From assembly GCF_019396345.1 (NCBI RefSeq), contig NZ_JAHKRM010000001.1:62001-126000 (forward strand): 64,000 nt of DNA, in the 5' to 3' direction. Position 1 is the stretch's first letter. Each line of letters opens with the position of its first letter. Made by a program: the position numbers and the translations under genes. The notes under the pieces are model-generated. The model was not told the DNA's origin, ran no database searches, and was given only the letters and a program-made list of their open reading frames with translations. Origin of the DNA: Nonomuraea guangzhouensis (lineage in GTDB: Bacteria; Actinomycetota; Actinomycetes; Streptosporangiales; Streptosporangiaceae). Shown here one piece after another: positions 37,124 to 46,318 of this stretch.

Positions 37124-37546
37124 TCACCTGGTCTGGCTGGCGCGCAGCTCTGCGCGCACCGCCGGAGTAAGTACCTGACCGGCACGATCGACCATGAGCG
37201 TCATTTGGTACGCGACCAGCCCCATATCGCAGTCGGGAGCCGCCAGCACCGCCAGGCAGGAGCCGTCGCTGATCGACATGATCAGCATCAGCCCGCGTTG
37301 CATCTCGACGATGGTCTGATTGACCGCACCACCCTCGAAGACCCTGGCCGCTCCCTGCGTCAGGCTGACCAGCCCGGACGCGATCGCGGCCAGTTGATCA
37401 GCCCGGTCTACGGGGAAGCCCGAGGAGGCCGCGAGCGGCAGACCATCGGACGAAACAACGACCGCGTGAGCGACGCCTGGAACGGTACTGACGAAGTCGG
37501 TGATCAGCCAGTCGACTCCGCGTGCCGCGTGGCTCAGATCGTTCAT
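37124..37546 (-). CDS. cvnB: Conservon 1 roadblock/LC7 protein CvnB
   Basis: A 140-residue single roadblock domain (WLITDFVSTVPGVAHAVVVS through LAVLAAPDCDMGLVAYQM). Such proteins act as non-catalytic regulators of small GTPases, comparable to MglB. Its ATG overlaps the end of cvnA by four bases. The two paralogues in this window have the same length. Confidence 0.93.
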   Translation of the reverse strand: MNDLSHAARGVDWLITDFVSTVPGVAHAVVVSSDGLPLAASSGFPVDRADQLAAIASGLVSLTQGAARVFEGGAVNQTIVEMQRGLMLIMSISDGSCLAVLAAPDCDMGLVAYQMTLMVDRAGQVLTPAVRAELRASQTR

Positions 37547-40449
37547 GCGCCCTCCTCCCTGCTATCAACGGGCCTCGAGCCGGCGGGGTACGCCCTGCCC
37601 TCGCTGATGTCGTCACGTGCCGCGCGGAAGCCCTGCTGGAAGCTGGACAGGCGGCTACGGACGCGGTCAGGCGAGACAGAGGGCATCGGGGTGACGCCCT
37701 TCGGCGCGGAGGCGGTGTCGGCGGAACCCGGAACGAGGTTCGCCTTGGGCACCCGCTTGGGCAGCCCGGAGGCGGTCGCGCCGTCACGTACCGGCTCGAC
37801 CACGGCCTCCGCGGCGCTCCAGCCGGCGTCGGCCTTGGAGGAACCCCAGCTCGCGCCGCCTTCACCATGCTCGAACCAGGCCGACTCCACCGAGGCGAAG
37901 ATCGGCAGGTACTCGTCACCCGAGGACGCCGGCTTCACCGCCGGGATGGGACCGGTGGCCGCCGACTCCGTCTCCGGGAAGTCGTACCTCGGCCTGGGCG
38001 GCGGGCTCGACTCCACCGGCCTGTCGCCGAAGCTCCAGTTCTGCGGCGGCTGGAACGGCGGCTGGTCGGTCGGCCGCTTCGGCAGCAGACCGTTGTCGCC
38101 GGACCAGTTGCCACCGCCGCCACCGCCCTGGCCTCGCGACGGCACCCAGACGTCGGCGGTGTCGTAGCCGCCGCTGCTGGCACGCGGGTCGGCGGGCCAG
38201 CCGTTGACGTCGGACGGCCACTGAGGCATGGACGGCCAGGCGCCCGCGGACTCCGGAGGGTTGGACGGGTACGACGGATGTCCCGGGCCCATCTGGTAGC
38301 CGCCACCCTGCCACTGCGGAGGAGTGACGGGAGGGGCGGGAGCAGCCGGTGCGGGGGCCGCGTAGGTCTCCTCGCGCACGGGCATGCCGCCCTGCGTGCC
38401 GGCGTAGGCCGGGGACTGGCTGCCGAGCAGGCTCTCGGGCACCAGCACCATGGCGGTCAGGCCGCCGGAGCCGTGCGGGCGCAGTTGCACCCGGATGCCG
38501 TGCCGGTGCGCCAGCCTGGCGACCACGAACAGGCCCATGCGGCGCGACACCGAGACGTCCACGATGGGCGCGTCGATCAGGCGGTCGTTGGCCTGGCCCA
38601 GCTCCTCTACGGTCATGCCGATGCCGGAGTCGGTGATCGACAGCATGACGCCGCCGCCGTCGATCCGGCTGCCGGAGACCGTCACGCGGGTCTCGCGCGG
38701 CGAGAACGACAGCGCGTTCTCCACCAGCTCGGCGAGCAGGTGGATGACGTCGTTGACGGCCTGACCGGCGACGGACACGCCGTCGGGCACCTGCAGGACG
38801 ACCCGCTCGTAGTTCTCGACCTCCGACAGGGAGGCGCGGGCCACGTCGACGAGCTTGACCGGCTGGCTCCAGCGCCGCGGCGGGTCCTGACCGGCCAGAA
38901 CCAGGAGGTTCTCGCTGTTACGCCGCATACGGGTGGCCAGGTGGTCGAGCTTGAACAGGTTCGCCAACCGGCTCTCGTCCTGCTCGCCCTGCTCCAGCCC
39001 GTCGATGAGGGTGATCTGCCGCTCGACCAGGGTCTGGCTTCGGCGGGACAGGTTGACGAACATCGCGTTGACGTTGCTACGGAGTCTGGACTCCTCACCG
39101 GCCAGCCGTACGGCTTCGCGGTGTACCTCGTCGAACGCCCGCGCGACTTCCCCGATCTCGTCCTCGGACATGACGCCGATCGGCTCGACCTCCGGTGGGC
39201 CGGTCGCCTCGGACTCGCGCAGCTGCTGGACCGTCTCCGGCAGGCGGCGGCCGGCGATGAACAGCGCCTCCCTGCGCAGCCGGCGCAGCGGGCCGCTGAG
39301 CGAGCGCGCCATGAGCGAGGTGACCACGAGGACCAGGATGAGCAGGATGGCGATCGCGATCGCGATGATCATCGCGCCTTGCTGCTCCTGGCCCTGCAGG
39401 GTCCGGCTGCGCAGCAGGATCGAGTCGGAGACCTGCTGCTCGACCTTGCGCATGCCGTCGATCGTCTTGCTGACGGCGTCGAACCAGTCCGCGCCGTTGC
39501 GCTGGAGACCGAGGGCCGGGTCGACCAGGAGCGCACCCGAGTCCTGCAGGAACAGGGCGCGGGCCTGGATCAGCTCGGCCTTGTCGACGGCCTGGCCGCT
39601 GACGATGTCGTCGTACGCCTGGCGGATGTTCAGCGGCACCTGGGCCCGGAACGTCGCCAGCTCGCTGTTGCGCTGGGCGCGGGCGGCGATGAAGGCGTCG
39701 AGGTCCTCCTTGCCGAACCGCTTGGCGGCCAGAGCGGCCACGAGGAGCGCGCGCTGCTTGGAGACGAACTGCTTGGCCCTGGACAGAGCGGCGAAGCCGG
39801 AGACGCTGTCGGCGAGCTCCTTGTCGGCGGCACCCTGGTCGATGTTGTCATTGAGCGCGACGAAGTCGGAGATGCTCCGGTCGTACAGGTCGATGACGGA
39901 GCTGACGTTCAGCTGCGATTCCACCGACGCCCTACGCGACTGGTCGATCTCGTCAAGACGGTTCTTGACGCGGACGGCCTGAGCGCGCTGCGGGCTGTCG
40001 GACGTGGCGAGCTTGTCGACACCGGCGCGCACCTCGTCACGAAGCTTGTTGACGGTGCCGTACTGCTCGCTGACCTTGGCCTTGCCGGCCGCCGTGCGGC
40101 CGAGGGCGACATAGCTGGCGGTGAGGTCGCGTTCGAGCTCGACCTCATGAGCGAGCGCGGTGAGCTGGCTCGCCAGGATGGCGACGTCGTTGACTCTCTC
40201 GTACTCGGTGGCGCTGCTGATCGAGGTGGCTACGCGGAAGCCGCCCAGGACCAGGGCCGCCAAGGTGGGAATGACGACCAGGACGAGCAGCTTCGAACGC
40301 ACACGCCAGTTGCGCAGCGCGAAGCCACCCGTCTTCTTCGCACGCCCGGCCCGTGCTTTGGGCTTTGACTTGGCGTGAAGTGCCGCAGGAGCGGGCGCTT
40401 CAGCAGTTAAGCCGGGATCCCCACCTGCTGGGGGGAATGCGTTCCTCAC
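37543..40449 (-). CDS. cvnA: Conservon 1 nitrate-sensor-like histidine kinase CvnA
   Basis: About 968 residues. A first membrane helix after WRVRSKL (LLVLVVIPTLAALVLGGF) precedes an extracellular NIT-type helical sensor (about 80-310). A second helix (MIIAIAIAILLILVLVVTSL) leads to a HAMP segment, a phosphoacceptor-like LFKLDHLATRMRRNSENLL and a HATPase domain with HLLAELVENALSFSP and ITDSGIGM. The last 270 residues are Pro/Gly/Trp-rich and probably disordered, ending in motifs shared with the other CvnA copies. The start is uncertain: GTG at 40449 is assumed by comparison with conservon 2; a TTG lies four codons upstream. It is divergent from the ABC operon. Confidence 0.9.
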   Translation of the reverse strand: MRNAFPPAGGDPGLTAEAPAPAALHAKSKPKARAGRAKKTGGFALRNWRVRSKLLVLVVIPTLAALVLGGFRVATSISSATEYERVNDVAILASQLTALAHEVELERDLTASYVALGRTAAGKAKVSEQYGTVNKLRDEVRAGVDKLATSDSPQRAQAVRVKNRLDEIDQSRRASVESQLNVSSVIDLYDRSISDFVALNDNIDQGAADKELADSVSGFAALSRAKQFVSKQRALLVAALAAKRFGKEDLDAFIAARAQRNSELATFRAQVPLNIRQAYDDIVSGQAVDKAELIQARALFLQDSGALLVDPALGLQRNGADWFDAVSKTIDGMRKVEQQVSDSILLRSRTLQGQEQQGAMIIAIAIAILLILVLVVTSLMARSLSGPLRRLRREALFIAGRRLPETVQQLRESEATGPPEVEPIGVMSEDEIGEVARAFDEVHREAVRLAGEESRLRSNVNAMFVNLSRRSQTLVERQITLIDGLEQGEQDESRLANLFKLDHLATRMRRNSENLLVLAGQDPPRRWSQPVKLVDVARASLSEVENYERVVLQVPDGVSVAGQAVNDVIHLLAELVENALSFSPRETRVTVSGSRIDGGGVMLSITDSGIGMTVEELGQANDRLIDAPIVDVSVSRRMGLFVVARLAHRHGIRVQLRPHGSGGLTAMVLVPESLLGSQSPAYAGTQGGMPVREETYAAPAPAAPAPPVTPPQWQGGGYQMGPGHPSYPSNPPESAGAWPSMPQWPSDVNGWPADPRASSGGYDTADVWVPSRGQGGGGGGNWSGDNGLLPKRPTDQPPFQPPQNWSFGDRPVESSPPPRPRYDFPETESAATGPIPAVKPASSGDEYLPIFASVESAWFEHGEGGASWGSSKADAGWSAAEAVVEPVRDGATASGLPKRVPKANLVPGSADTASAPKGVTPMPSVSPDRVRSRLSSFQQGFRAARDDISEGRAYPAGSRPVDSREEGA

Positions 40450-40822
40450 TGGCCTCCGCAACCTCTCCTCTGATGGTCTGGTGCAAGAGGATCACGTCAT
40501 GCATTGTGTTTGCCGCTGTGACGCCGACGCACCCATGGGGCGAGAGCTTATTTGAGCACAACAACAGGAGATCGGCCAATACCGCAAAGGTCGCAGTCAA
40601 CCTATCTCTTCGCAAAACGTACCAAACCGGACATTTCCCACATGTTCCTGGTGGACGCCCGGGTCTCACTCCGTCGATTCGGACAATCATCTCAAACCTA
40701 CATGGTGATCATCATTTCCACATATATATTGTTAATTTCCAGAATCGGGGGACCATGCGCAAGAGTTAGCTGCGCTAGGGTGCGACCGTCGTCGATCACC
40801 CCCCGTTCGAAGGAGACGCGAC
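40450..40822. promoter_or_regulatory. Divergent promoter region between cvnA and the ABC operon
   Basis: A 373-bp gene-free stretch, clearly AT-richer than its surroundings around 40540-40760 (for example ACATATATATTGTTAATTTC at 40720-40740). It must contain promoters for both directions. It carries AGATCGGCCAA (40569-40579) and AACCGGACATTTCCCA (40625-40640), both of which recur upstream of cvnA of conservon 2. No exact sigma-70 consensus pair was identified. Confidence 0.6.
40625..40640 (-). promoter_or_regulatory. Shared cvnA-upstream motif, copy 1
   Basis: AACCGGACATTTCCCA on the plus strand matches AACCGAACATATCCCA at 50554-50569 in 14 of 16 positions. Both lie upstream of cvnA genes, 100-190 bp from the start. 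It is a candidate site for a common conservon regulator. Confidence 0.5.
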
Positions 40823-41812
40823 ATGAGGTTCGGTGCACTAGGGCGCACCGCCCTGATTGGACTTGTGGCCACCCTTGTCATTACGGGGTGTTCCAGCTCA
40901 GATAGCAAGACCGGAGGCACCACCAATGCCAATGGTCTTGAGAAGACAGAACTCCTGATCGGGCAGTTCCCCGGGGCGGACTCGGCCCCGTTGTTCATCG
41001 CGATCGAGCGTGGCTTCTTCAAGGAGCAGGGCCTCAACGTCAAGACAGAGGCCATCCAGGCACCCCAGGCCGTGCTGCCCAAGCTCGGCAACGGCAGCAT
41101 GGACGTGGTGCTGGGCAGCTACGCCACCATCCTGTCCATCCAGAGCTCCGGCCTGGAGAAGTTCAAGTACATCGCGGACTCCTACCAGGGAGCCCCCGGT
41201 GCCTTCGGCATCATGGTGGCGAAGAACTCGCCCATCAAGAGCGTCGGCGACCTCAAGGGCAAGAAGATCGGCGTCAACGCCAAGGTCGGTCTGGGCGTTC
41301 TCACCATGAACCCCCACCTGAAGATCGCTGGGCTCGACCCGAAGACCGATGTCACGTACGTCGAGGTGCCGACCACTGACTGGCTCACGGCACTGGACAA
41401 GCACAGCGTGGACGCGGTCTGGATGACCGACCCGTACGTCAGCCAGGCCAAGAGCCAGCTCGGCGCGTCCATGCTGCTCGACACGATGTCCGGTCCCACG
41501 GAGGGTCTGCCGATCACCGGCTGGGCCGCGACGGAGAAGTGGGTGGGCAAGAACCCCAAGACCATGGGCGCCTTCCAGCGGGCCATGGCCAAGGCGCAGA
41601 ACATCGCCGCCACCGACCGCAGTGCCGTGACGAAGATCCTTCCGACCTACACGAAGATCCCGCCGAACGTCGCTGCCACGCTCAACCTCGGCAACTACCC
41701 GACCTCGCTCAACGCCCAGCGCATTCAGCGAGTCGCGGACCTGATGGTCGAGTACGGCTTCATCCCGAACAAGATCGACGTCGCCTCGATGATCGTTACC
41801 TCGCAGGGATGA
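40823..41812 (+). CDS. ABC transporter substrate-binding lipoprotein (NMT1/SsuA type)
   Basis: A 329-residue binding protein with a lipoprotein signal (LIGLVATLVITGCSSS, cysteine after the lipobox VITGC). The mature part follows the SsuA/THI5-like fold: LLIGQFPGADSAPLFIAIER, GFFKEQGLNVKTEAIQ and the MDVVLGSYATIL loop that lines the ligand cleft. AAGGAG lies eight bases before the ATG. It heads a five-gene operon with two permeases, an amidohydrolase and an ATPase. The ligand is probably a small heterocycle, pyrimidine-like or sulfonate-like compound; the amidohydrolase points to a cyclic amide. Confidence 0.88.
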   Translation: MRFGALGRTALIGLVATLVITGCSSSDSKTGGTTNANGLEKTELLIGQFPGADSAPLFIAIERGFFKEQGLNVKTEAIQAPQAVLPKLGNGSMDVVLGSYATILSIQSSGLEKFKYIADSYQGAPGAFGIMVAKNSPIKSVGDLKGKKIGVNAKVGLGVLTMNPHLKIAGLDPKTDVTYVEVPTTDWLTALDKHSVDAVWMTDPYVSQAKSQLGASMLLDTMSGPTEGLPITGWAATEKWVGKNPKTMGAFQRAMAKAQNIAATDRSAVTKILPTYTKIPPNVAATLNLGNYPTSLNAQRIQRVADLMVEYGFIPNKIDVASMIVTSQG

Positions 41813-42618
41813 CCGCTGCCACAACACTGACGCGCGGCGGGCGTTCCCCGCTCGCCCGCGCCAGGGTCGGAAAACTCGTCCGCCACGCCATCGGCGTGGC
41901 GGTTTTTCTGCTTGTCTGGGAGCTCGCCAGCAGGACCGGGCTGTTCAAGTGGCTGCCGCCGGCCTCGGCCTGCCTGGCCAGGGTGGTGAGCCTGGCGTTC
42001 GATCCGGAGTATCTCGCGGACCTGTCCTCCACGCTGCTCGCCGCCGTGATCGGTCTGCCGCTCGCCATCCTGATCGCCGTCCCGGTGGGCCTGCTGCTCG
42101 GCACCGTCCCCGTCGTCGAGGAGATGACCCGCGCGATCGTCGAGTTCCTGCGGCCGATCCCCTCGGTGGCGCTGATCCCGCTGGCGCTGTTCATCTTCCA
42201 GCCCGAGATCAACGCCAAGGTCGCGCTCATCGTCTACGCCGCGTCCTGGCCGATCCTCATCAACACCCTCTACGGCGTGCGTGACGTCGACCCCCTGGCC
42301 GCAGAGACACTGCGCTCGTTCAGCTTCGGCTCGGCGGCAGTTGTCTGGCGGGTGTCGCTGCCGAGCGCCGCCCCGTTCATCTTCACCGGCATCCGGCTGG
42401 CCGCCTCGATCACACTCATCCTCGCCATCAGCGTGGAGTACGTCATCGGCGGCTCCGGCGGGATCGGCGCCTTCCTCATCGAGGCGGGCACCGGCCTGGG
42501 CGACCAGGCGATGATCGACGTGATCGCGGTGCTGCTGTGGTCGGGCGTCATCGGGCTGATCGTCAACACCCTGCTGCTGCGTGCCGAGCGGCGGCTCTTC
42601 AAGTGGCGGAACGCATGA
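41809..42618 (+). CDS. ABC transporter permease 1
   Basis: A 269-residue binding-protein-dependent permease with about six helices. The EAA-like loop reads ETLRSFSFGSAAVVWRVSLP, followed by GIRLAASITLILAISVEYV, as in the SsuC/TauC type. The ATG overlaps the stop of the binding-protein gene (ATGA), and its end overlaps the second permease in the same way. It probably forms a heterodimer with the next protein. Confidence 0.9.
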   Translation: MTAATTLTRGGRSPLARARVGKLVRHAIGVAVFLLVWELASRTGLFKWLPPASACLARVVSLAFDPEYLADLSSTLLAAVIGLPLAILIAVPVGLLLGTVPVVEEMTRAIVEFLRPIPSVALIPLALFIFQPEINAKVALIVYAASWPILINTLYGVRDVDPLAAETLRSFSFGSAAVVWRVSLPSAAPFIFTGIRLAASITLILAISVEYVIGGSGGIGAFLIEAGTGLGDQAMIDVIAVLLWSGVIGLIVNTLLLRAERRLFKWRNA

Positions 42619-43391
42619 TCAAGACCCTGGTCAAACGCCTCTGGCTGGTGCCGGTGGTCCTCGTCGCGTGGGAGCTGATCACCAAGTCGGTGGCGAGCCC
42701 GTACTTTCCCCAGCCCACGGTCATCGTGGCGCGGATGTACGAGATGTGGTTCTCCGGACCGCTCATTCTCACCGACGAGGCGGTGAACAACTTCGTCCCC
42801 AGCATCATCAGGCTGATCGGCTCGTGGAGCCTGGCTGTAGCCGTCGGGGTAGCACTCGGTGTCGCGATCGGCAGGGCCGCCTGGCTGGCCGACTACATCG
42901 ACCCGCTGGTGGAGTTCGGCCGGGCGGTGCCGCCACCTGTGATGTTCTCCGTATTCCTGGTGCTCTTCAGCATGGGCACGCAGCTCCAGGTGGCCACCAT
43001 CGTCTTCGGCATCATCTGGCCGATCCTGCTGAATTCAATCGATGGCGCGCGTAACGTGGATCGTCTCCAGATCGAGACCGCGAGCGTCTTCGGCGTCCCG
43101 GCGAGACTGCGCCTGTTCAGGATCATCCTGCCCGCCGCCTCACCGAAGATCTTCGCGGGGCTGCGGCTGAGCGTCTCGCTGGCGCTGATCCTCATGATCG
43201 TGTCCGAGCTCAAAGGCAGCACCGACGGTATCGGCTACCTGCTGTCCGACGCGAGCGCCCACTCCGACATGCCGGCCCTCTGGGGAGGAGTGGTCGTGCT
43301 CGGTGTGCTCGGTTACGTACTCAACGCCCTGTTCCTCATGGTCGAACGCCCGATGCTCACATGGCACCGTGGCGCTCGCCGTACCGCGTAG
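42615..43391 (+). CDS. ABC transporter permease 2
   Basis: A 258-residue permease of the same SsuC/TauC type (ETASVFGVPARLRLFRIILP followed by GLRLSVSLALILMIVSELK). It differs clearly from permease 1, so the two are old paralogues and not a recent duplication. Coupled to the preceding gene by a four-base overlap, it is followed after 9 bp by the amidohydrolase. Confidence 0.9.
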   Translation: MIKTLVKRLWLVPVVLVAWELITKSVASPYFPQPTVIVARMYEMWFSGPLILTDEAVNNFVPSIIRLIGSWSLAVAVGVALGVAIGRAAWLADYIDPLVEFGRAVPPPVMFSVFLVLFSMGTQLQVATIVFGIIWPILLNSIDGARNVDRLQIETASVFGVPARLRLFRIILPAASPKIFAGLRLSVSLALILMIVSELKGSTDGIGYLLSDASAHSDMPALWGGVVVLGVLGYVLNALFLMVERPMLTWHRGARRTA

Positions 43392-43400
43392 GAGGCGGAT

Positions 43401-44858
43401 GTGACTGACCTGTTGCTGAAGAACGTGCGAGTTGTTACCCACGACCGGGACGAACCGGTCGTCGCGGACATCGCCGTGACCGGCGGGCGCATCGAGCAGG
43501 TCGGGCCCGGCCTGTCCGCCGAGGGTGTGGCGGAGGTGCTCGACGGCGACGGGAAGCTGGCCTTCCCCGGCGTCGTGGACGCCCACCAGCACTGGGGCAT
43601 CTACAACCCGCTGCCCGCCGATGCCGCCTCGGAGAGCATGGCCAGCGCCCAGGGTGGCGTCACCACGGCACTCACCTACATGCGGACCGGCCAGTACTAC
43701 CTCAACAAGGGCGGTCCCTACGCGGAGTTCTTCCCCCAGGTGCGCGAGCAGGCGGAGGGGCAGGCGTATATCGACTACGGCTTCCACCTCGCGCCCATGT
43801 CGAGCACGCACATCGGCGAGCTGCCCGACCTGATCGAGAAGTTCGGGGTCTCCTCGTTCAAGATCTTCATGTTCTACGGCGGCCACGGGCTGCACGGCCG
43901 CTCGGCCGACCAGAGCAAGTTCCTGATGCTGCCCGAGGGCGAGCGCTACGACTACGGGCACTTCGAGTTCGTGATGCGCGGCGTGCAGGAGGCCAGGGAA
44001 CGCTTCCCCGAGCTGGCCGACGAGATCTCGCTGTCGCTGCACTGCGAGACCGCCGAGATCATGACCGCCTACACCAAGCTGGTGGAGGAGGCCGGTGACC
44101 TGAGCGGGCTCGCCGCCTACAGCGCCTCCCGGCCGCCGCACTCCGAGGGGCTGGCGGTCTTCATCGCCTCCTACCTCGCCCACGAGACCGGCCTGGCCAA
44201 CATCAACCTGCTGCACCTGTCGTCCCGCAAGGCGCTCGACGCGGCCGTGCGGATGGCCAAGACCTTCCCGCACATCGACTTCCGCCGCGAGGTCACGATC
44301 GGACATCTTCTCGCCGACATCGAGACGGCCAACGGGATCGGTGCGAAGGTGAACCCGCCCATCCGGCCGCGCGAGGACGTCGAGGCGCTGTGGGAGTACG
44401 TGCTCGACGGCACCGTCGACTGGGTCGTCAGCGACCATGCCTGCTGCCGGGAGGAGCTCAAGTTCGGCACTCCGGCCGACGACGTCTTCGTGGCCAAGGC
44501 CGGATTCGGCGGCGCCGAATACCTGCTGCCCGGCCTGATCACCGAGGGCCGCCGCCGCGGCCTGCCCTACGGGCGCATCGCCGCCCTCACCGCGTGGAAC
44601 CCCGCCCGCAGGTACGGCCTGCGGACCAAGGGCACGATCGCGCCCGGTTTCGACGCCGACATCTGCCTGGTCGACCCCGGGAGCACGTGGACCGTGCGCG
44701 CCTCCGAGTCGGAGTCGACGCAGGAGTACACCCCCTTCGAGGGCTTCGAACTGACCGCGAAGGTCACCGATACGTTCGTCAGAGGCAATCACGTCCTCGA
44801 CGCGGGCAAGATCGTGGGCCGTCCGGTGGGCCAGTACATCTCCAGACCGCTGGGCTGA
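43401..44858 (+). CDS. Dihydropyrimidinase/hydantoinase-like amidohydrolase
   Basis: A 485-residue metal-dependent amidohydrolase. The expected metal ligands are seen in order: DAHQHWG, the carbamylated Lys in SSFKIFMFYG, His in LSLHCETAEI, His in NLLHLSSRKAL and Asp in WVVSDHACC. The C-terminal segment KGTIAPGFDADICLVDP is typical of cyclic amidases. GGAGG precedes the GTG start. Substrates of the family include dihydropyrimidines, hydantoins and allantoin. Being encoded between transporter genes, it presumably opens the ring of the imported compound. Confidence 0.85.
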   Translation: MTDLLLKNVRVVTHDRDEPVVADIAVTGGRIEQVGPGLSAEGVAEVLDGDGKLAFPGVVDAHQHWGIYNPLPADAASESMASAQGGVTTALTYMRTGQYYLNKGGPYAEFFPQVREQAEGQAYIDYGFHLAPMSSTHIGELPDLIEKFGVSSFKIFMFYGGHGLHGRSADQSKFLMLPEGERYDYGHFEFVMRGVQEARERFPELADEISLSLHCETAEIMTAYTKLVEEAGDLSGLAAYSASRPPHSEGLAVFIASYLAHETGLANINLLHLSSRKALDAAVRMAKTFPHIDFRREVTIGHLLADIETANGIGAKVNPPIRPREDVEALWEYVLDGTVDWVVSDHACCREELKFGTPADDVFVAKAGFGGAEYLLPGLITEGRRRGLPYGRIAALTAWNPARRYGLRTKGTIAPGFDADICLVDPGSTWTVRASESESTQEYTPFEGFELTAKVTDTFVRGNHVLDAGKIVGRPVGQYISRPLG

Positions 44859-44880
44859 CCTTCTCCCCCAAGGAAACCTC

Positions 44881-45648
44881 TTGCTTGAGATAGACAACCT
44901 CACGCACGTCTACGGCGACGGGCCGACACGCCACCACGCCATCGACGGACTGAACCTGAGCGTCGCCGAAGGCGAGCTGCTGTGCATCGTCGGGCCCTCC
45001 GGGTGCGGTAAATCGACCCTGCTGCGCTCCATCGCCGGCCTGATCAAGCCAACGGGCGGACAGATCCGGGTCGAGGGCGAGCTGGTCCGCCAGACGCCCG
45101 CCAATCTGGCCGTCGTCTTCCAGGACTACAGCCGCTCGCTGTTCCCGTGGATGTCGGTGGCCGACAACGTCGCGCTGCCGCTGCGCCGCAAGGACATGAC
45201 CAAGGAGCAGCGCCGCGAGGCCGCGCACGAGGCCCTGGAGTCGGTGGGGCTGGCCGCCGCCGGGCGCAAGTACCCCTTCCAGTTGTCAGGCGGCATGCAG
45301 CAGCGCGTGGCGATCGCCCGGGCGCTGGCCTACCGGCCGGCGCTGATGCTCATGGACGAGCCGTTCGGCTCGGTCGACGCGCAGACGCGTGAGGACCTCG
45401 AGGACCTCGTGCTGAAGGTACGCGGGCATCACCAGATGACCATCGTGCTCATCACGCACGACATCGACGAGAGCGTGTACGTCGGCGACCGGGTCGTCGT
45501 GCTGTCCAAGGCGCCCGCACACGTCGTGGGCGACCTGAAGGTGGCGCTCCCCAGCCCCCGCGACCAGATCACCACCCGCGAGCACCCGGACTTCGTCCAT
45601 CTCCGCGCCGAGGTGGGACGCCTGGTGCGCGGCGTGGCGTCCGTCTGA
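44881..45648 (+). CDS. ABC transporter ATP-binding protein (SsuB/TauB type)
   Basis: A 255-residue ATPase: Walker A GPSGCGKST, Q-loop VVFQDYSRSLFPWMSV, signature LSGGMQQRVAIARAL, Walker B LMLMDEPFGSVD and the H-loop LITHDIDES. It starts with TTG at 44881, preceded by AAGGAAA at six bases, giving LLEIDNLTHVYGDG. It completes the transporter begun at 40823. A strong bidirectional terminator follows. Confidence 0.92.
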   Translation: MLEIDNLTHVYGDGPTRHHAIDGLNLSVAEGELLCIVGPSGCGKSTLLRSIAGLIKPTGGQIRVEGELVRQTPANLAVVFQDYSRSLFPWMSVADNVALPLRRKDMTKEQRREAAHEALESVGLAAAGRKYPFQLSGGMQQRVAIARALAYRPALMLMDEPFGSVDAQTREDLEDLVLKVRGHHQMTIVLITHDIDESVYVGDRVVVLSKAPAHVVGDLKVALPSPRDQITTREHPDFVHLRAEVGRLVRGVASV

Positions 45649-45694
45649 GCGCGCCTTCGCCAACCGCTTCCCGCACGGCGGTCGAAGCCGGAAT

Positions 45695-45733
45695 CACCAG
45701 TGCCGCCGGGCGTCTCGCCCGGCGGCACTGGTG
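45695..45733. terminator. Bidirectional terminator between ABC operon and conservon 2
   Basis: A perfect 17-bp stem, CACCAGTGCCGCCGGGC with its complement, around the loop GTCTC. It stands between convergent genes: 46 bp after the ATPase stop and 9 bp after the cvnD stop on the other strand. No U tract is seen on either side, which is common in actinobacteria. Confidence 0.85.
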
Positions 45734-45742
45734 CAGAGGAAG

Positions 45743-46318
45743 TCAGGCCGGCGCGGAGTGGCGGGTCAGGGCGTGTTCGACCAGAGTGATCAGGGTGCCC
45801 TTCACCGAGTCCCGGACTCGGGCGTCGAGGCGGACGATCGGGATGTGCGGGTTGAGCGACAACGCCTCCCGGATCTCCTCCTCCTGGTGCTGGAAGCTCC
45901 CGTCCCAGCCGTTGATGCCGATGACGAAGGGCAGTTTGGCCTCTTCGAAGTAGTCGATGGCCGGGAAGCTGTCGGCCAGCCGGCGCGTGTCCACCAGCAC
46001 CACCGCGCCGATCGCGCCGCGCACCAGGTCATCCCACATGAACCAGAACCGGTGCTGTCCGGGCGTACCGAACAGATAGAGGATCAGGTCACGGTCGAGC
46101 GAGACCCGGCCGAAGTCCATCGCCACGGTCGTGGTCGTCTTGTTGGGCGTGAGAGACACGTCGTCGACACCCGCCGACGCGTCCGTCATCACCGCTTCCG
46201 TGGTGAGCGGCAGGATCTCGGACACCGCCCCCACGAACGTCGTCTTGCCGACGCCGAACCCGCCCGCGACGACGATCTTCGTCGACGTGAGGCCGGGGCT
46301 AGAGCCTGCGAAGTCCAC
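45743..46318 (-). CDS. cvnD: Conservon 2 Ras-like GTPase CvnD
   Basis: A 191-residue GTPase with G1 GGFGVGKTTFVG, LFGTPGQHRFWF and INGWDG, nearly the same sequence as the copy in conservon 1 in the central part. The divergent C-terminus (VEHALTRHSAPA) and the EEEIREALSL helix distinguish it. The GTG at 46318 overlaps cvnC by 20 bp. Confidence 0.93.
   Translation of the reverse strand: MDFAGSSPGLTSTKIVVAGGFGVGKTTFVGAVSEILPLTTEAVMTDASAGVDDVSLTPNKTTTTVAMDFGRVSLDRDLILYLFGTPGQHRFWFMWDDLVRGAIGAVVLVDTRRLADSFPAIDYFEEAKLPFVIGINGWDGSFQHQEEEIREALSLNPHIPIVRLDARVRDSVKGTLITLVEHALTRHSAPA

Noticed and set aside
37522..40368. A ~950-codon open frame antisense to cvnA of conservon 1, and a similar ~1,000-codon frame antisense to cvnA of conservon 2 (47446-50448)
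   Set aside because: Both are mirror images of strongly supported kinase genes; their translations are Arg/Gly/Ala/His-rich without domains, as expected for the antisense of GC-rich codons.
45695..45733. Terminal inverted repeat of an insertion sequence
   Set aside because: It is a compact hairpin with a 5-base loop between convergent genes, typical of a terminator, and no transposase is adjacent.
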